DNA of 64,000 bases, taken from Carposina sasakii (lineage: Eukaryota > Arthropoda > Insecta > Lepidoptera > Carposinidae). Where the stretch lies: positions 3,906,001 to 3,970,000 of the forward strand of contig CP053153.1 of assembly GCA_014607495.2 (NCBI GenBank), in the 5' to 3' direction. Below, in pieces: positions 30,800 to 42,600 of this stretch; within the stretch, counting starts at the first letter, position 1, and every line of letters starts with the position of its first letter. The position numbers were made by a program, and so were the translations under genes. Under the pieces are notes generated by a model that worked only from the letters and a program-made list of their open reading frames with translations, was not told the origin of the DNA and did no database searches.

Positions 30800-31735
30800 C
30801 TATTAGGCTCACATTGGGCTAGAGACGCACATGCGCACTATTGCTAGTTAATGAGTTGTCATGCCATAAGATAGTTAATATTATGACATGACAATGTGTA
30901 ACTTGAGTTAGTTTGTTCCCGTCACGTACGGTAAGAGTTTCATAAGGTAGTAACCCTTTCCGTAGCGAACCGTTTTCTTGGTTCAGTCAGTACAATATGT
31001 AAGTATGATTCAGCTAATGTGAATTGGTTTGGTACGAGTACCATGGATGAATTGTACCTACCTATTTTTCGATCAATTTTCGACTAAGGTAAACAACATG
31101 CCATGAAATGTCGTTCCAATCAAAAACGCGATGTGGTTTTCTTCTTTCATCTAACTAAATAATCGAGTTGAAAATGTGAATTTCGTCCTCGCTTCGCTCG
31201 AAAGATGAGACTATTGTGCTCATAATCGAGTACTTTTTGGTGCATGTCTACCGCTAGACATTCGTAAGAATTTCTTTGAGTGAGAATCTAAAAGAAAAAC
31301 CTTAGATCAATGATATAAGTCTTCGCTCTAGCGAATCATTATTCTTCTAAGAGAAAAAAAAACTAACTAAATGGAAGTTTTATTCTCTGACTTGCACTTG
31401 CATATCTTACGATGGATGGATTAGAGTTCCCATTATGCTGGACCGGTAGATCTGCCTGCCGAAAAGCGGACCCCGGACAGAGTGTTCACGTTACACCGGA
31501 TCCCACAAGAAAATTGATACTCACCTTAGAGACGCTCGGTAAAAATGCCAACCTCGGCAATAATGTCGAACTCGGGATAATGTGATAAGCTCTATATAAA
31601 TTGTACAGCTCTTCCGGCAGTTTTACCAGCCCGGCAGATTTGCCGGTCCGGCGTAGTATAAACCCGCACCATCCCGCACTAACTCTTACTCCACTAACTT
31701 CAAGATAAAAAACAAAAAACAAAAACAGAAATTCA
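30800..31735. other. Gene-free intergenic stretch
   Basis: No exon, tRNA or repeat family that I recognise. Includes a GC-richer tract with CCGGCAG words around 31.44-31.66 kb and short open frames without protein character. Confidence 0.45.
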
Positions 31736-31739
31736 ATAC

Positions 31740-32870
31740 CAGTCAGACACAAGATTAGTTCGCTTTGGTGTCCCACAGGGTAGTGTACTGGGTCCACTTT
31801 TATTTATCATTTATATAAATGATTTCCCCAAAATCACTCATCATCCGGCATCACTATTTGCAGACGACTGCACAATAATGTTTGTAGGTAAGGACATAAA
31901 CAACATTGAAACTGACATTAATAATACATTAAAAATATTATAGATTGGATGACATCAAACAACCTTTTAATTAACTTTGACAAGACAAAAACTATGACAT
32001 TTAATAATAGAAGAAAGACATGCAGAGAACTTGACATAAAATATAATTCTAATAGTATTAGTAATATCAATATAACAAAATTCTTAGGAATAAATGTTGA
32101 CTGCAATTTAAATTGGAAAGCACATATAGATATTTTAAGTAAGAAGATAAATTCATATTCGTATGCGATCCGAATTCTTTCAAGAGTTGTGTCCCAGTCA
32201 GCTGTCCTTAATGCATACCATGCTTATGTGGCTTCATCACTGAGATATGGAATTGTCTTTTGGGGTAATTCTACGGATAGGGATATAATATTCAGATCTC
32301 AGAAAAGGTGTATTAGAGCAATGGTTAATATAAAACAAACTGACAGCTGCAAACCTTTCTTCAAATGTCTGAACATATTACCATTGCCATGTCTATATAT
32401 TCTAGAAGTGGCAATGCATGTAAAGAATAGTATAGATCAATATCCTAAGTTAAAAGGGGAAAGGAATAATTTTAGAATATGCATGCCAACATGTAAAACG
32501 GCACTGTTCAACAAAAGTATATTTGGTATGGCACCTAGAATTTATAATAAACTACTCGCCGACATTTGTAAAACTGACAACAAGCAGTTATTTAAAAAAA
32601 AGGTACATGAGCTATTAATGGATGGTGTTTTCTACTCTATTGAGGAACTTCTTAAAGCTAAAATACCTGCCAGTGGACACTGAAATAGTATACTAATTCT
32701 ATTTGATTTGTTTGTGATTTTCTTTTGTGCTAGTTCACTTTTATATGTTTAAAGATTTGCATGCCAGACTTTTGGCAAAATATGTTGGATCAATTTTTGC
32801 ATAATTATCTTCAATGTAATACCCATATTTTGAGCAAATAAAGGTTATTGTATTATATTGTATTCAAGTT
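31740..32870 (+). mobile_element. 5'-truncated non-LTR retrotransposon (reverse transcriptase C-terminal part)
   Basis: The first frame (about 31761-31935) reads RFGVPQGSVLGPLLFIIYIN...SLFADD, the palm motif of LINE reverse transcriptases. A frameshift near 31935 moves the reading to the frame 31949-32683 (NNLLINFDKTKTM...FLGINVD...WKAHID...YGIVFWGNS...), the usual thumb and C-terminal region of jockey/CR1-group elements. The catalytic region upstream of FGVPQGS is missing, so it is dead. It ends with TAAAGG and a short TTGTATTATATTGTATT tail. Confidence 0.88.
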
Positions 32871-32942
32871 ACTAACAAAACGAGGATATGGATAAGTGAG
32901 GGCCTTATCTTAGTAGAAGGAGGATTGTCTTAGCGACTGGTT

Positions 32943-33055
32943 CATCATCATCATCATTTTCAGCCATGAGAGGTCCACTGCTGAACATAGACCTCCCCCA
33001 ACATTTTCCATTTCGACCGGTCGGAAGCGGTCCTGCATCCTGCCTATACCTAAAT
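32943..33055 (-). mobile_element. Fragment of an RTE-type LINE 3' end
   Basis: Minus strand ends in (ATG)n after AGCAGTGGACCTCTCATGGC. TTCCGACCGGTCGAAATGG matches the larger fragment at 35.35 kb. Confidence 0.6.
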
Positions 33056-33059
33056 ATTG

Positions 33060-34100
33060 TAGAGTTCTGTGTATCTGACTGGTTCGAATGATTTTTATAG
33101 TAAAGGTTTTTCTGACAAATGTTAAAAGTAAAAAATTTAGTACAAATCAGCTGGATAGAAGGCGTGAGCGAATCATTTACCCGAAATTCTGTATGGAGAG
33201 GTCGGGGGGGAGCTAGGCAGGAGAGGAAACGTGGGTGACGCCATCTAGTTTTTGAATTTTCAGAAAATCCCTCATTACTGTGCCGTCGCACGCACCAATA
33301 TAATTAATTATGGGGATTTTGACCACGGATATCTATAGGTCAGACAGATCAAAAAGACATGCAAGTTGCATCCACTGAATTTAATAGATACCGTGATCCG
33401 TTCCCAAAAAACTATACGCGCTGCTGATCAAGGCTAGGTACATGTTACCTTAGGTACAAATTATTTCAAAATTCTCCATGCCACTGTGTAGTTGGTTGAT
33501 GTAGAACAAGCGAGAAAATTGATTAAGCAAATATTTTTTATTGTTATTTTTATAAAAGGTTTTTTTTTACAATGGGCTTATGTAAAAGCGTTGGCGGTTA
33601 GTGAGCGGCGCCGTCATATTACCTTCTTGAAGGAACATTTCACATATCGGCACCGCAAAGCGGGCGTAGATTTACGTACGTTCGGCCGTAATGTGACGGC
33701 ACCGCTATAAGAAACCAAATCTTTACTTCCTTGCCAATAATAATAATTTTCGTTGTCATTTACCATGGACCAAATTTCTAACGTCAGCGTAGCACTGCGA
33801 CCGTCAATGTGCTTCATGTAGCACAGTATGACCCAATGACTGGCTAACATTTGCTTTAAACTACCGCCTGCGCGTCAACCGCACAAATATGGCGACACTT
33901 GGTGCTCAGAGTGGTTAGACGGTTAGACTTAGTTATTATTCTTAGGCTTAGATTAGATAACGTAATATCATTTGGCATCGACGACATCCGTTATCGTAAC
34001 ACTCCCACCAATAGGGACTGTGTATGATTGCAATCAAGAGTCGTCAAATTTGAGGGTCAGCGGTGGTGGTAGCTTGAGATTTTAACTTCCGAATAGTAAC
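33060..34100. other. Gene-free intergenic stretch
   Basis: No protein similarity or splice pattern is seen. 33.6-33.7 kb has GC-rich words (CGGCACCGCAAAGCGGGC; CGTACGTTCGGCCGTAATG) that could be part of a repeat but were not seen elsewhere in the window. Confidence 0.4.
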
Positions 34101-34125
34101 GTCTAATCAAAAGGTATAAAATATC

Positions 34126-35124
34126 TTAGACACAAACACCGTTACTCCTCCTACAGTAGTTAGGGGCACATTGGCATTTGGGCACGCACTCCACGACGAT
34201 CAGTATGAGTCCGACAATCGGGCAGTCCCCTCGGGCAGTGGCCTGGCTGCAGGCGTCAGTCGGGCAGAAGTTCGGACAGGGGACGAAGACCTCGTGCGGT
34301 CGGTTACAGGGGAATGGAGCTGGAAAGAAAAAGGAAGAGATATTGTTACCTACTTGTTACAATTCTATGGACGAGGATAACTATGCAAAGGCACATATAC
34401 AATATATTCTGTGGCATAGGTACAGCCGCGTGGTGCCGGCAGAGTAGAGTTTGTACCACCCTTGCCTGCCCGTAGGTATCGAATGAGGCGATTAAGGGTG
34501 TCCGGGAGGTGGGCAGCAGCGCCTCCCGTACAGACAACATAGTCCGAAAATCACACTGCGGTCACCAACCCGCTTGCCCAGCGTGGTGACAATGGGTAAA
34601 CCCCCCTGTGGCAGTAGCCTTGTGGCGTGCCCTGTGGGAAGTCTACGTCCAGCAGTGGACTTCAATAGGCTGAAGAAGAAGAAGGTACAGCCAAGAATAG
34701 TGTTTATTATCTATGGATAATATTTGTGAATTTGGATAGAAACGGTAATGTAATGCTTTGCCGTGGATAACTGACGGAAAAACGCACAACCTAGAGCGCA
34801 GTATGTAGATAGGTATATCTTAGAAACCTGAAACTTGTAGAGTGGGTTCTTTGTATGACGGTTGACGCGGATGAAGTAGTGAGCCTATTGATATAAAATC
34901 ACGGCGATACAATACTCGTATTTCTCACTTACGACAGTCTTCTGTTTTAATACAGGTTCCATTCTTGGCTCGTCGATGGTTGAATATGCATTTGCAGGCT
35001 GGTGGCGGGCACGGCACTGGAGGAGGGCAGGCCTGGTCCTCCTCAGAGCGGGAGGGGCAGAGGTCTGAGAGGCAGTTAGCTGGACAGTCCACTTGCATCT
35101 CGTTCAGACCGCATTGGAGGGTAG
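34126..35124 (-). CDS. Two TIL-domain exons of a second inhibitor-like gene, last domain truncated
   Basis: Transcript order: exon 35124-34933 (acceptor CTCTCAG, phase 1, donor GTAAGT) encodes a ten-cysteine TIL domain (CGLNEMQVDCPANCLSDLC...C.C...NGTCIKTEDC). Exon 34319-34126 (acceptor TTTCCAG) encodes a second one (CNRPHEVFVPCPNFCPTDAC...CVPKCQCAPNYC...NGVCV) ending in TAA. They pair with the two TIL exons of the + strand gene at 49.45-50.75 kb, so the genes are inverted paralogues. Oddities: the second domain stops right after its ninth cysteine, so the tenth is missing, while an extra Cys replaces the Trp of the paralogue's NYW. No signal-peptide exon or promoter was found between 35.1 and 39.6 kb, and no nearby poly(A) signal. 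It may be a decaying gene, or its first exon may be too short for me to see. Confidence 0.72.
34424..34683 (+). mobile_element. SINE-like element with RTE-type tail, plus-strand copy
   Basis: Runs from GCCGCGTGGTGCCGGCAGAG to CCAGCAGTGGACTTCAATAG followed by (GAA)n. It lies in the intron between the two TIL exons. Confidence 0.78.
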
Positions 35125-35345
35125 CTGAGAGTAACAGAGAGAAAATATGTTAAATGAAAACCAAATACCAATCTATCAACATACATTGACATAACATACC
35201 TACATGTTGATACAAGAACACAGCCGATTGTTAATGTATGTAGCTGAGGTATGTAGGGTATGTAGGTATGTAAATATTTAGAGATCTATCCACAGACTAA
35301 GTAGAGAGATCTATCTGTCCTTATCCCATTACCATGGGTATACAA

Positions 35346-35690
35346 TCATCATCATCATCATCATTTACAGCCCTGAGAAGTCGACTGTTGGACATAGGCC
35401 TCCCCCAACAACCTCCACTCCGACCGGTCGGAAGCCGCCTGCATCCAACCGACGCCCGCGACCATGGCCAGGTCGTCCGCCCACCTCGCGGGTGGCCTTC
35501 CCACGCTGCGCTTGCCGATACGTGGTATCCACTCTAGAACTTTCCGACTCCATCGGCCATCAGTTCTTCGAGCTATGTGCCCTGCCCATTGCCACTTCAG
35601 CTTGCTTGACCGTTGAGCTATGTCGGTGACCTTTGTACGTCTGGTACAAGGTAGGTCCAACTTTGAGAAGGAGGTAAATCGGCGAATCCG
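35346..35690 (-). mobile_element. RTE-type LINE fragment (C-terminal tail of reverse transcriptase)
   Basis: The minus frame 35660-35361 reads KLKWQWAGHIARRTDGRWS...GRPPARWADDLAMVAG..W, the conserved tail of many RTE-clade polymerases, followed by the 3' end and an (ATG)n tail (CAT repeats at 35346-35363 on the + strand). Only the last ~100 codons remain. Confidence 0.85.
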
Positions 35691-35779
35691 AAGTAGGTAC
35701 TTTTACCTAGTAAAAACCACAAGGAACCAAAACCAAAAGGAACAAGTCAAATCGGCTACATTTCAACAAGTATTTCTGT

Positions 35780-36163
35780 AAGTTAGGGTTGCAATCTCAA
35801 AATTAAAAAACCAAGATTTAAAGAAGAAATACCAGGACATTTTGAATAAAAGCCAGGACTATACATGTGCGAGTCCAGTGACAATACGAGTACGATTGGA
35901 GAGAGTTAGTGGCGTGCGAATTTCAAAACATAGTTTTTTAACACATTTTTTAACACATAGCGCGGCGCCTAGGTATTTGCTTCTTTTATGCTTTCTAGAG
36001 GTGCCGCTGACGCTTATTTGCGTCGTCGCACTAGGAGTTGACCTGCCGATAGCTAATGTGTCAGGACTGTAAAACTCAGGATAATGCTTAAAAACTATCC
36101 AGGACAGCCCAGGACACCCCAAAAAGCAGGACATGTCCTGGGAAAACAGGACGGTTGGCAACT
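35780..36163. repeat. ~380-bp repeat, copy A (CCAGGACATGTCCTG family)
   Basis: Ends with GGACATGTCCTGGGAAAACA and GGACGGTTGGCAAC; starts near GGGTTGCAATCTC. The ends are a short inverted repeat, GGGTTGC / GGTTGGCAAC. A direct copy lies at 37195-37582. The open frame across it is not a gene. Confidence 0.75.
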
Positions 36164-36192
36164 GTAAATGCTTAGGTACCTACATATTAATT

Positions 36193-36425
36193 AACTAGTG
36201 GACGCCCGCGACTCCGTCCACGTGGACTGCAGAAAAAACAAAATGTCGAAATTATCCGGGATAAAAAGTACTTAGCCTATAGGTTAAGTGGGACCTGTCA
36301 CAATATATTCCTGAAAACTGCATCGAAATCGGTTCAGCCGTTTCTGAGATTAGCGTGCACAAACATCGATCCGTTACAATTATATTATTTTATATATATT
36401 ATATGTATTAGATTAGATTAGATAG
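36193..36425 (-). mobile_element. Helitron-like element
   Basis: ACTAGTGGACGCCCGCGACT at one side; ATCGGTTCAGCCGTTTCTG and GTGCACAAACATCGATCCGT inside. Same family as 10725-10955. Confidence 0.68.
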
Positions 36426-37194
36426 ATTAAAATGTCTTTAGGTACCTGAATGCGCCGTTAGAAGGATGCCAAATAAATAAACTAACACTAAACGTGTCAT
36501 CTCAAAGTCAGAGGAAAATAACTAGTGAGATATTTTTTGTTAGCAACTCAATACAAACATGCAAATGAATGGCTGGAAGTATAGTCCATTCTAAACTGAT
36601 TTGGATTCGAAGTAGTGTATGCTGATTTGAGCTAAAGACACGCAAATTTTATTACGCAAAATATTAGCAATACGGCTTTTTCACTACCTCCAGTAGGGTA
36701 CCATCGGCGATCTTGGTTGACATTCTGGCCAATTCGATTTGGATCAGAGTAGATTATAAGGTAGAATATTGATTCATTCTGACTGAATATTGTAAATAAA
36801 CACTTAAATGCTAAATGGTATGGCAGGTGATACTAGATTTGAGTAATTTATACAATGTATTTTAGCTTTTGGAATAATTTTGTAAACTATATCATTGGAA
36901 GCGACATCTAGTATGATATGAGTAGGACTATCACGTTAAATGAACTGATTTTAGTATCATTACTCTTGAATAGATGTCACTACTAATACCAAGTTTTACC
37001 AAGATTATGTACCGACCGTACCTATAGGTATTTGATATCTAAGCGCTCTGGCTAATCTAATCTATGGTGCTAATTTAATAACAGCACTAGTGGACGCCCG
37101 CGCGACTCCGTCCGCAGAATATAATCTACTACAGTATGCTAACATTACATACATACCTACATATACACTACGTACGTATACATATACAAAACTT

Positions 37195-37582
37195 GGAAAA
37201 CCAGGATTTGAAAAAGAAATACGAGGACATTTCGATTAAAAGCCAGGACTATACATGTGCGAGCCCAGTGACAATACGAATGGAGAACTAGTGGCGTGCG
37301 AATTTCAAAACATAGCCTAGTTCTTTAACACATTCAGTGTCGGCGACTAAGTACGTATTTGGTTCTTTTAGGCGTTTTAGAGGTGCTGCTGACGCTTATT
37401 TGCGTCGTCGCGCTAGGCGTTGACCTGATGGCGTCATCTTCATCATCATTAGAAAATCTGCCGATAGTGAATATGTCAGGACTCTAAAACTCAAGACGAT
37501 GCTTAAAAACTATCGAGGACAGCCCAGGACATCCCAAAAAGCAGGACATGTCCTGGGAAAACAGGACGGTTGGCAACCCTAC
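37195..37582. repeat. ~380-bp repeat, copy B
   Basis: Direct copy of 35780-36163 with the same GACGCTTATTTGCGTCGTCG and GCAGGACATGTCCTGGGAA blocks. Carries an extra (CATCAT) stretch near 37440. Confidence 0.75.
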
Positions 37583-37584
37583 AC

Positions 37585-38030
37585 TACGGCTGTGCTCCCG
37601 AAATGGGATAGCCAGAACTGCGGGATCATTAAAGGGAGATCCCACAGCCACGTTTAGCTTAGCAGGGATAGGATGTAATAAGAGTCGACTGAGGAATTTA
37701 GGAGCGTTCTCTAAATCGATAAGCAACTTGTCGCCGATCTTCTACATCTGACCGTAAGTATGACATGTATACATCAGTAACAAGTTGCCCACTTATCGCC
37801 TGAGACATAGAGGACAAAGATATAATAGGGTGCTCTATGCCTGAGAGAATGCACGAGTTCTTTAGTCGACACTTACGGTCAGATGTCAAAAGGTCGGTGA
37901 CAAGTTGCTAGCTTATTCCTTTAGAGAACGCTCCTAAATTCCTTAGTCTACTCTTATGAAATACCTACACGGAAGGAAGGATGAAAGATGCAGCTGATGT
38001 ATTCAATTGAAGCATCAGTACACTTCAACT
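37585..38030. repeat. Head-to-head pair of dispersed repeats forming a foldback
   Basis: One copy of the 3380 family runs 37600-37755 and an opposed copy 37790-38020. GGAATTTAGGAGCGTTCTCT (37694) faces AGAGAACGCTCCTAAATTCC (37922), giving arms of about 65 bp with mismatches. Confidence 0.75.
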
Positions 38031-38569
38031 AAAACGACTTTTAGAAAAAACAAAAACCTCTATCTATATTTTTGTAAATGAAAAGAGAAGGGAAAATAGA
38101 CCTTTTTAAAAGGAATTGTACCTAAGTATACCAAATTAGATTTTATCAGCATCCCATGAGGTAAGTGAACTTAGGCATAGTTTCGTCACAGAAAACGTAC
38201 ACTTAACTAACGATTTCGTAAACGTTTTAATATTCTATTAAAACACTTGTCTAAATGGATCTTTGGATCTCTATGAGAAAGTATATGTACACTTACTTCA
38301 TGTAATTTAACTTCATTTAAATACGGGGAAAGATGTGTCACAATAAAGTGAACAAATTCCAACGAGTAGGAACCTATGTAAGAAGTAACTAAAATTTTAT
38401 TATATTTTTAACCGACTTCAAAAAAAGGAGGAGGTTATCAATTCGTCTGTATGTATAATATTTTTTTTATGTATGTTCACCGATGTTTCCTTCAATTATA
38501 GACGGATATCAAAATTTTTTTTTGTTGGTTAGAGTTCTTCATACTTGTACTTTTTGTCTGTTGTTACAT

Positions 38570-38735
38570 ACATAGGTGGATAATGGATAGTCACGCCCAT
38601 TATCCACCAGAGGCTGGTTGGGCTGAAGTGTGCAGAATTCACACCCATTTTTCACTAGTTAGTCTATTAACTCCCACGTAGTAAGGGGTGAGCCTACCGC
38701 CGCTTTTCAGGCTCAATACAACAATCTAGCGACCG
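38570..38735 (-). mobile_element. SINE-like element, single-copy relative of the 88-bp satellite
   Basis: The minus strand holds GCGGTAGGCTCACCCCTTAC, then a TGGGTGTGAATTCTGCACAC block, then GGTGGATAATGGGCGTGAC. It is the element from which the 22.2-kb array unit could have been amplified. Confidence 0.6.
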
Positions 38736-38983
38736 GTAACGAATCCAATAGGAAATATTTCCATGCCATTCTAAATAGTTATTATAGGTACCTATATTGT
38801 CTAGTGGTAAAAGGAATGAAATAGTTAGCTATTAGTAGCTAAGTCATGATTTGGAATTTTGTATACATTAGGGATATCTATAGGTAGATAATAAGTAAGT
38901 ACTAGACTTGACTGCGACACGTGTATGTATAAACCGCGCAAGGAAGCGTCTGTTATGTTATTTTTATTTACATTTTATTACAT

Positions 38984-39250
38984 ACTAGTGGACACCCGCG
39001 ACTCCGTCCGCGTGGACTACAGAAAAAACAATATGTCGAAATTATCCGGGATAAAAACATATTTCCGGGTAGCCTTTCCCTTTCCCGGGATAATAAGTAG
39101 CCTAAATGTTAAGTGGGACCTGTCACAATATATTATTGAAAACCGCATCGAAATCGGTTCAGCCGTTTCTGAGATTAGCGTGCACAAACGCACAAACGCA
39201 CAGACAAACCGACAAACTTACAAACAGACAAAAATTCTAATACTATTGCG
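38984..39250 (-). mobile_element. Helitron-like element
   Basis: ACTAGTGGACACCCGCGACT at the left, ATCGGTTCAGCCGTTTCTGA and GTGCACAAACGCACAAACG towards the right. It contains an internal repeat of a CCCGG-rich block. Confidence 0.65.
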
Positions 39251-39551
39251 TTGATAAAGGTCTCCTATAATATTTTTTCTCATATATCTTCCATGTACAG
39301 ACAGCGATCCGGTACATTTTAAATATCCTTGACCACGAAAATCACGAACAAATTATTTTTTCAGCTTCAAAAGACTTATGAGTGCGAGGAGATAATCACT
39401 TTACCTAATTAAAAATATGACGTTATGATATCACTTACGTCTATTTCGATGCGTAAAATATTCAATGCTAATAATTTAAACTTAAAAGTAGATAATCGTT
39501 AACCCAATATAACACAAAAGGTTTTTGTGTATTCAGCTGTTACATTACAGT

Positions 39552-39579
39552 TGTTTACCGATGATACCGACTTTATAAA
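39552..39579 (+). promoter_or_regulatory. Core promoter of the mucin-like gene with a forkhead-type site
   Basis: TATAAA at 39574-39579 lies 85 bp before the ATG. TGTTTAC at 39552-39558 matches the forkhead core (TRTTKRY). Silk gland factor 1, which activates Bombyx sericin-1, is a forkhead protein. A 7-bp match is common by chance, so this is a hint only. Confidence 0.45.
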
Positions 39580-39663
39580 TTAACTGGAATCTTTTGTTAC
39601 GCAAGTATAATTCAATGTTTTGCGAATTATTGCAGACGTAAATGTAGCTACAAGAAAAAAAAA

Positions 39664-42600
39664 ATGATAATAACACTTTGTGTTTTAGTATTTTCGTGTA
39701 CGCTTTCAGGTGAGTGTTTTAATTCAATATTGTGCACGTAATAGGAAAGCGTTTTTGTGCAATTTATTAAAGTTTCGATCAACGATCAATCGAAACAATC
39801 GAACCAAATGTTTACAAAAATATAAGTATAGGTATATGAAGATATTATTTTTGCAGATTCGATTCCTCATGGAATGCAAATACCAAGGTATTATGAGAGC
39901 CTAGAAACTTCTGGATTATCAGCGGAAGAAGGTATACCGCAATCTTCACATTCTTATTCGCAACAAGAATATGATAGATATTACGGAAACTACGAAAAGG
40001 TACCCAGCCCCGTACATAACGAACAGAATTTGCTGAGTGACCATTTTCAACTTGTTCCATTGGACTATGTGAAACAACCGGAGCATTCCATTAACTACGG
40101 TCAAGAATCAGACCATTACCTAGAAACTGATGATAGACAAGAAGTACCAGAGCATTATTTGGTGCCAAGTGAAAAGCAATCTATCCAGCCAAGACTTCAA
40201 AGAGCCTTAAGTTATGGAAATAACTTTGCTGAAGCAACTGCTTCTGCCAGGTCTTCAGTAACGCCATTGCGTCATGGTTCTTTATCTGGTCAGAACACAG
40301 TACAACATGTGACGGAAAATAGAGAGTCATTTATTCCAGTACCTATACAGCAAGGAAATTCTGCTTTTGTACGTAATTATGTTAATCGAGTAAACAATGT
40401 TGAAAATGAAGGATACATTCGTGCAGATTCAACTGCACAGAGATCTAATCCCGTACATGAAGTCAATATAGAAAGTAGCAGATATCAGCAACCTCAGCCA
40501 TCACAACGCTATTATGTACCTCATCCATTGCCAGCTATAGATATAAAAAGACCGTTTAGAGAAACTCCAGAATTTATTAATACTTATAGAGGATATTCAG
40601 AAATACAAAAACCGTACAGAGAAATTTCGGAATCTTCGAGAAAAGTAGTGGATAGCGTACCAGAATACCAACATGCATCTGAACCTGTAAAAGAAGTGTT
40701 TGAATCTGTTCAACCTCAAAGTGTAATTGTTCCCCAATCACCAGTGATCCCCCAGGTAGCAAGAGCAACATCTCTGTCTCAAGCAGTTGCTGAAAGCTTT
40801 GCATCAAGCCAAGCTCAAGTAGAGCCAAGTGTGACTGTAGAGTCTGTAGCAGCAAATTTACATTCTGCAGTACCGCAAACGATTCCTATATCATTTCAAG
40901 GTATTTATAATAATTTTAATTGATACATTTACGATTCAAGTAAGGTTATATACCTACCTATAGTTACTGATTAGTAATTTCTTTTCCAGGATACAACGTA
41001 AATAATATTGCCACTTATCCAAAATTACATGACATAATTTCCACTATTCCTAATCAAAAACGTTATTTAGTTATATATCCAAACGGAACTATACAGCATC
41101 ACGATAGTTACGATCATATAGTGCAAAGCAATCCAAACTATGTAGTTTTAAATAAAGCAAATCTTAAACCCGTAGCTACTGCCTATGCTGAAGCTGCATC
41201 AACATCCTCAACAGTAAATACTGCTTCAACATCTAATGTTAATACATCTGATTTAAAATCAGTTATAGTTATTACTGAAAATCAAAGCACTTCTTCAGCA
41301 GATGCATTTGGTGTTGCCAACACTGCGACTTTACCTTCATCTAGTGCTCCTACTACTTTTGTTAGTCCTGTCATTCCACCACCCCTTACCCTAGTGCCAA
41401 GTACATATCCAGGCGCTTTCGCTGGATCTTCAACTAGTGTTTCAAGCCCTGTTCCAACTACACAATATCCTGAGGAAGTAACAATTAACTCATATACGTC
41501 TTCAACCAATCCTGTAATCTCTAGCTCTCAAACTGCATCAACTACTGGAATTCAATTAACTCCTGAAAGTCCTTCTGTCAACTCTGTTTCCACTGCAGAA
41601 GCTACACCACAAGAATTGGTGGCATCAACAAACTCAAATACTTCTACTACACAATCTAGTTATGAAACTGCATCTGCTAATGTTAACTGGGTTACAAATC
41701 CATCAATTACTTACAATATTACACCAAACGAATTCTCTACCTCGATACCATCAGCTTTATGTACATCAATATTAACAGGAAGCGAAGCTGATGAGAATAT
41801 TATAACAGAGCCTAATGCTACGGCAACTGCTGGATCTAATTCGGTAGTTGATTTTACGACAAATGTTTCTACAGTAACAGCAAACTCTTACAAAGACCAA
41901 TCTCAGTCTTATAATGAAAATAACAATGCTTACTACAATGGTAATACCAACTATTACCCTACATATCAACATAATTATTTATCAAATCCAACCACATCCA
42001 TTAGTGAGCCTATACCATCATATTATGCAAGTAATAGTAGCACAACAAGTATAACTCCATATCCAAATGAATCGGAGACAACGAGTACATCATCAACGAT
42101 TACCACCAGTAATACACCAGCTTCTTCAGACATAACTTATTCAACAGCTGATACAATTTACCCCGTTAACAATGAAACACCTTCAACGCCCATAACAAAT
42201 GTTACACCGCCGTCATCTGAAACAATTAGTATACCGTCAACTCCAAATTCCTACTGGACTTCAACTTCACAAGAAATCAGCGGTACATCATCCACAACAG
42301 AAACTAGCAATGCACTAACAAGTTCTTTAGAAACGAGTCAATCGCCAAGCATACCCAACTCAAGTGGTACACAATATTCTCAACAAGTAACAAGTGGCAC
42401 CTCAATATCTCAACAAGCCAGTAGTATACAATCTCCATCTCAAACTAGCAATATACATACTTTTTCAGGAACTAGTGGTACATATAATACAGCAGAAATA
42501 ACTACATTAGAAACTTCAGACGCTAATAATAATTCAGCTACATCAGCAGAAACCAGTGTGACGTCTGAAGTATCAGAACCCATTGGTACACCGCCAATAC

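Noticed and set aside
35361..35660. Host gene on the minus strand
   Set aside because: The translation is the C-terminal tail of an RTE-type reverse transcriptase followed by an (ATG)n tail; it is a truncated LINE.
35859..36161. 100-codon minus-strand open frame
   Set aside because: It lies across a dispersed ~380-bp repeat whose second copy (37195-37582) does not keep the frame.
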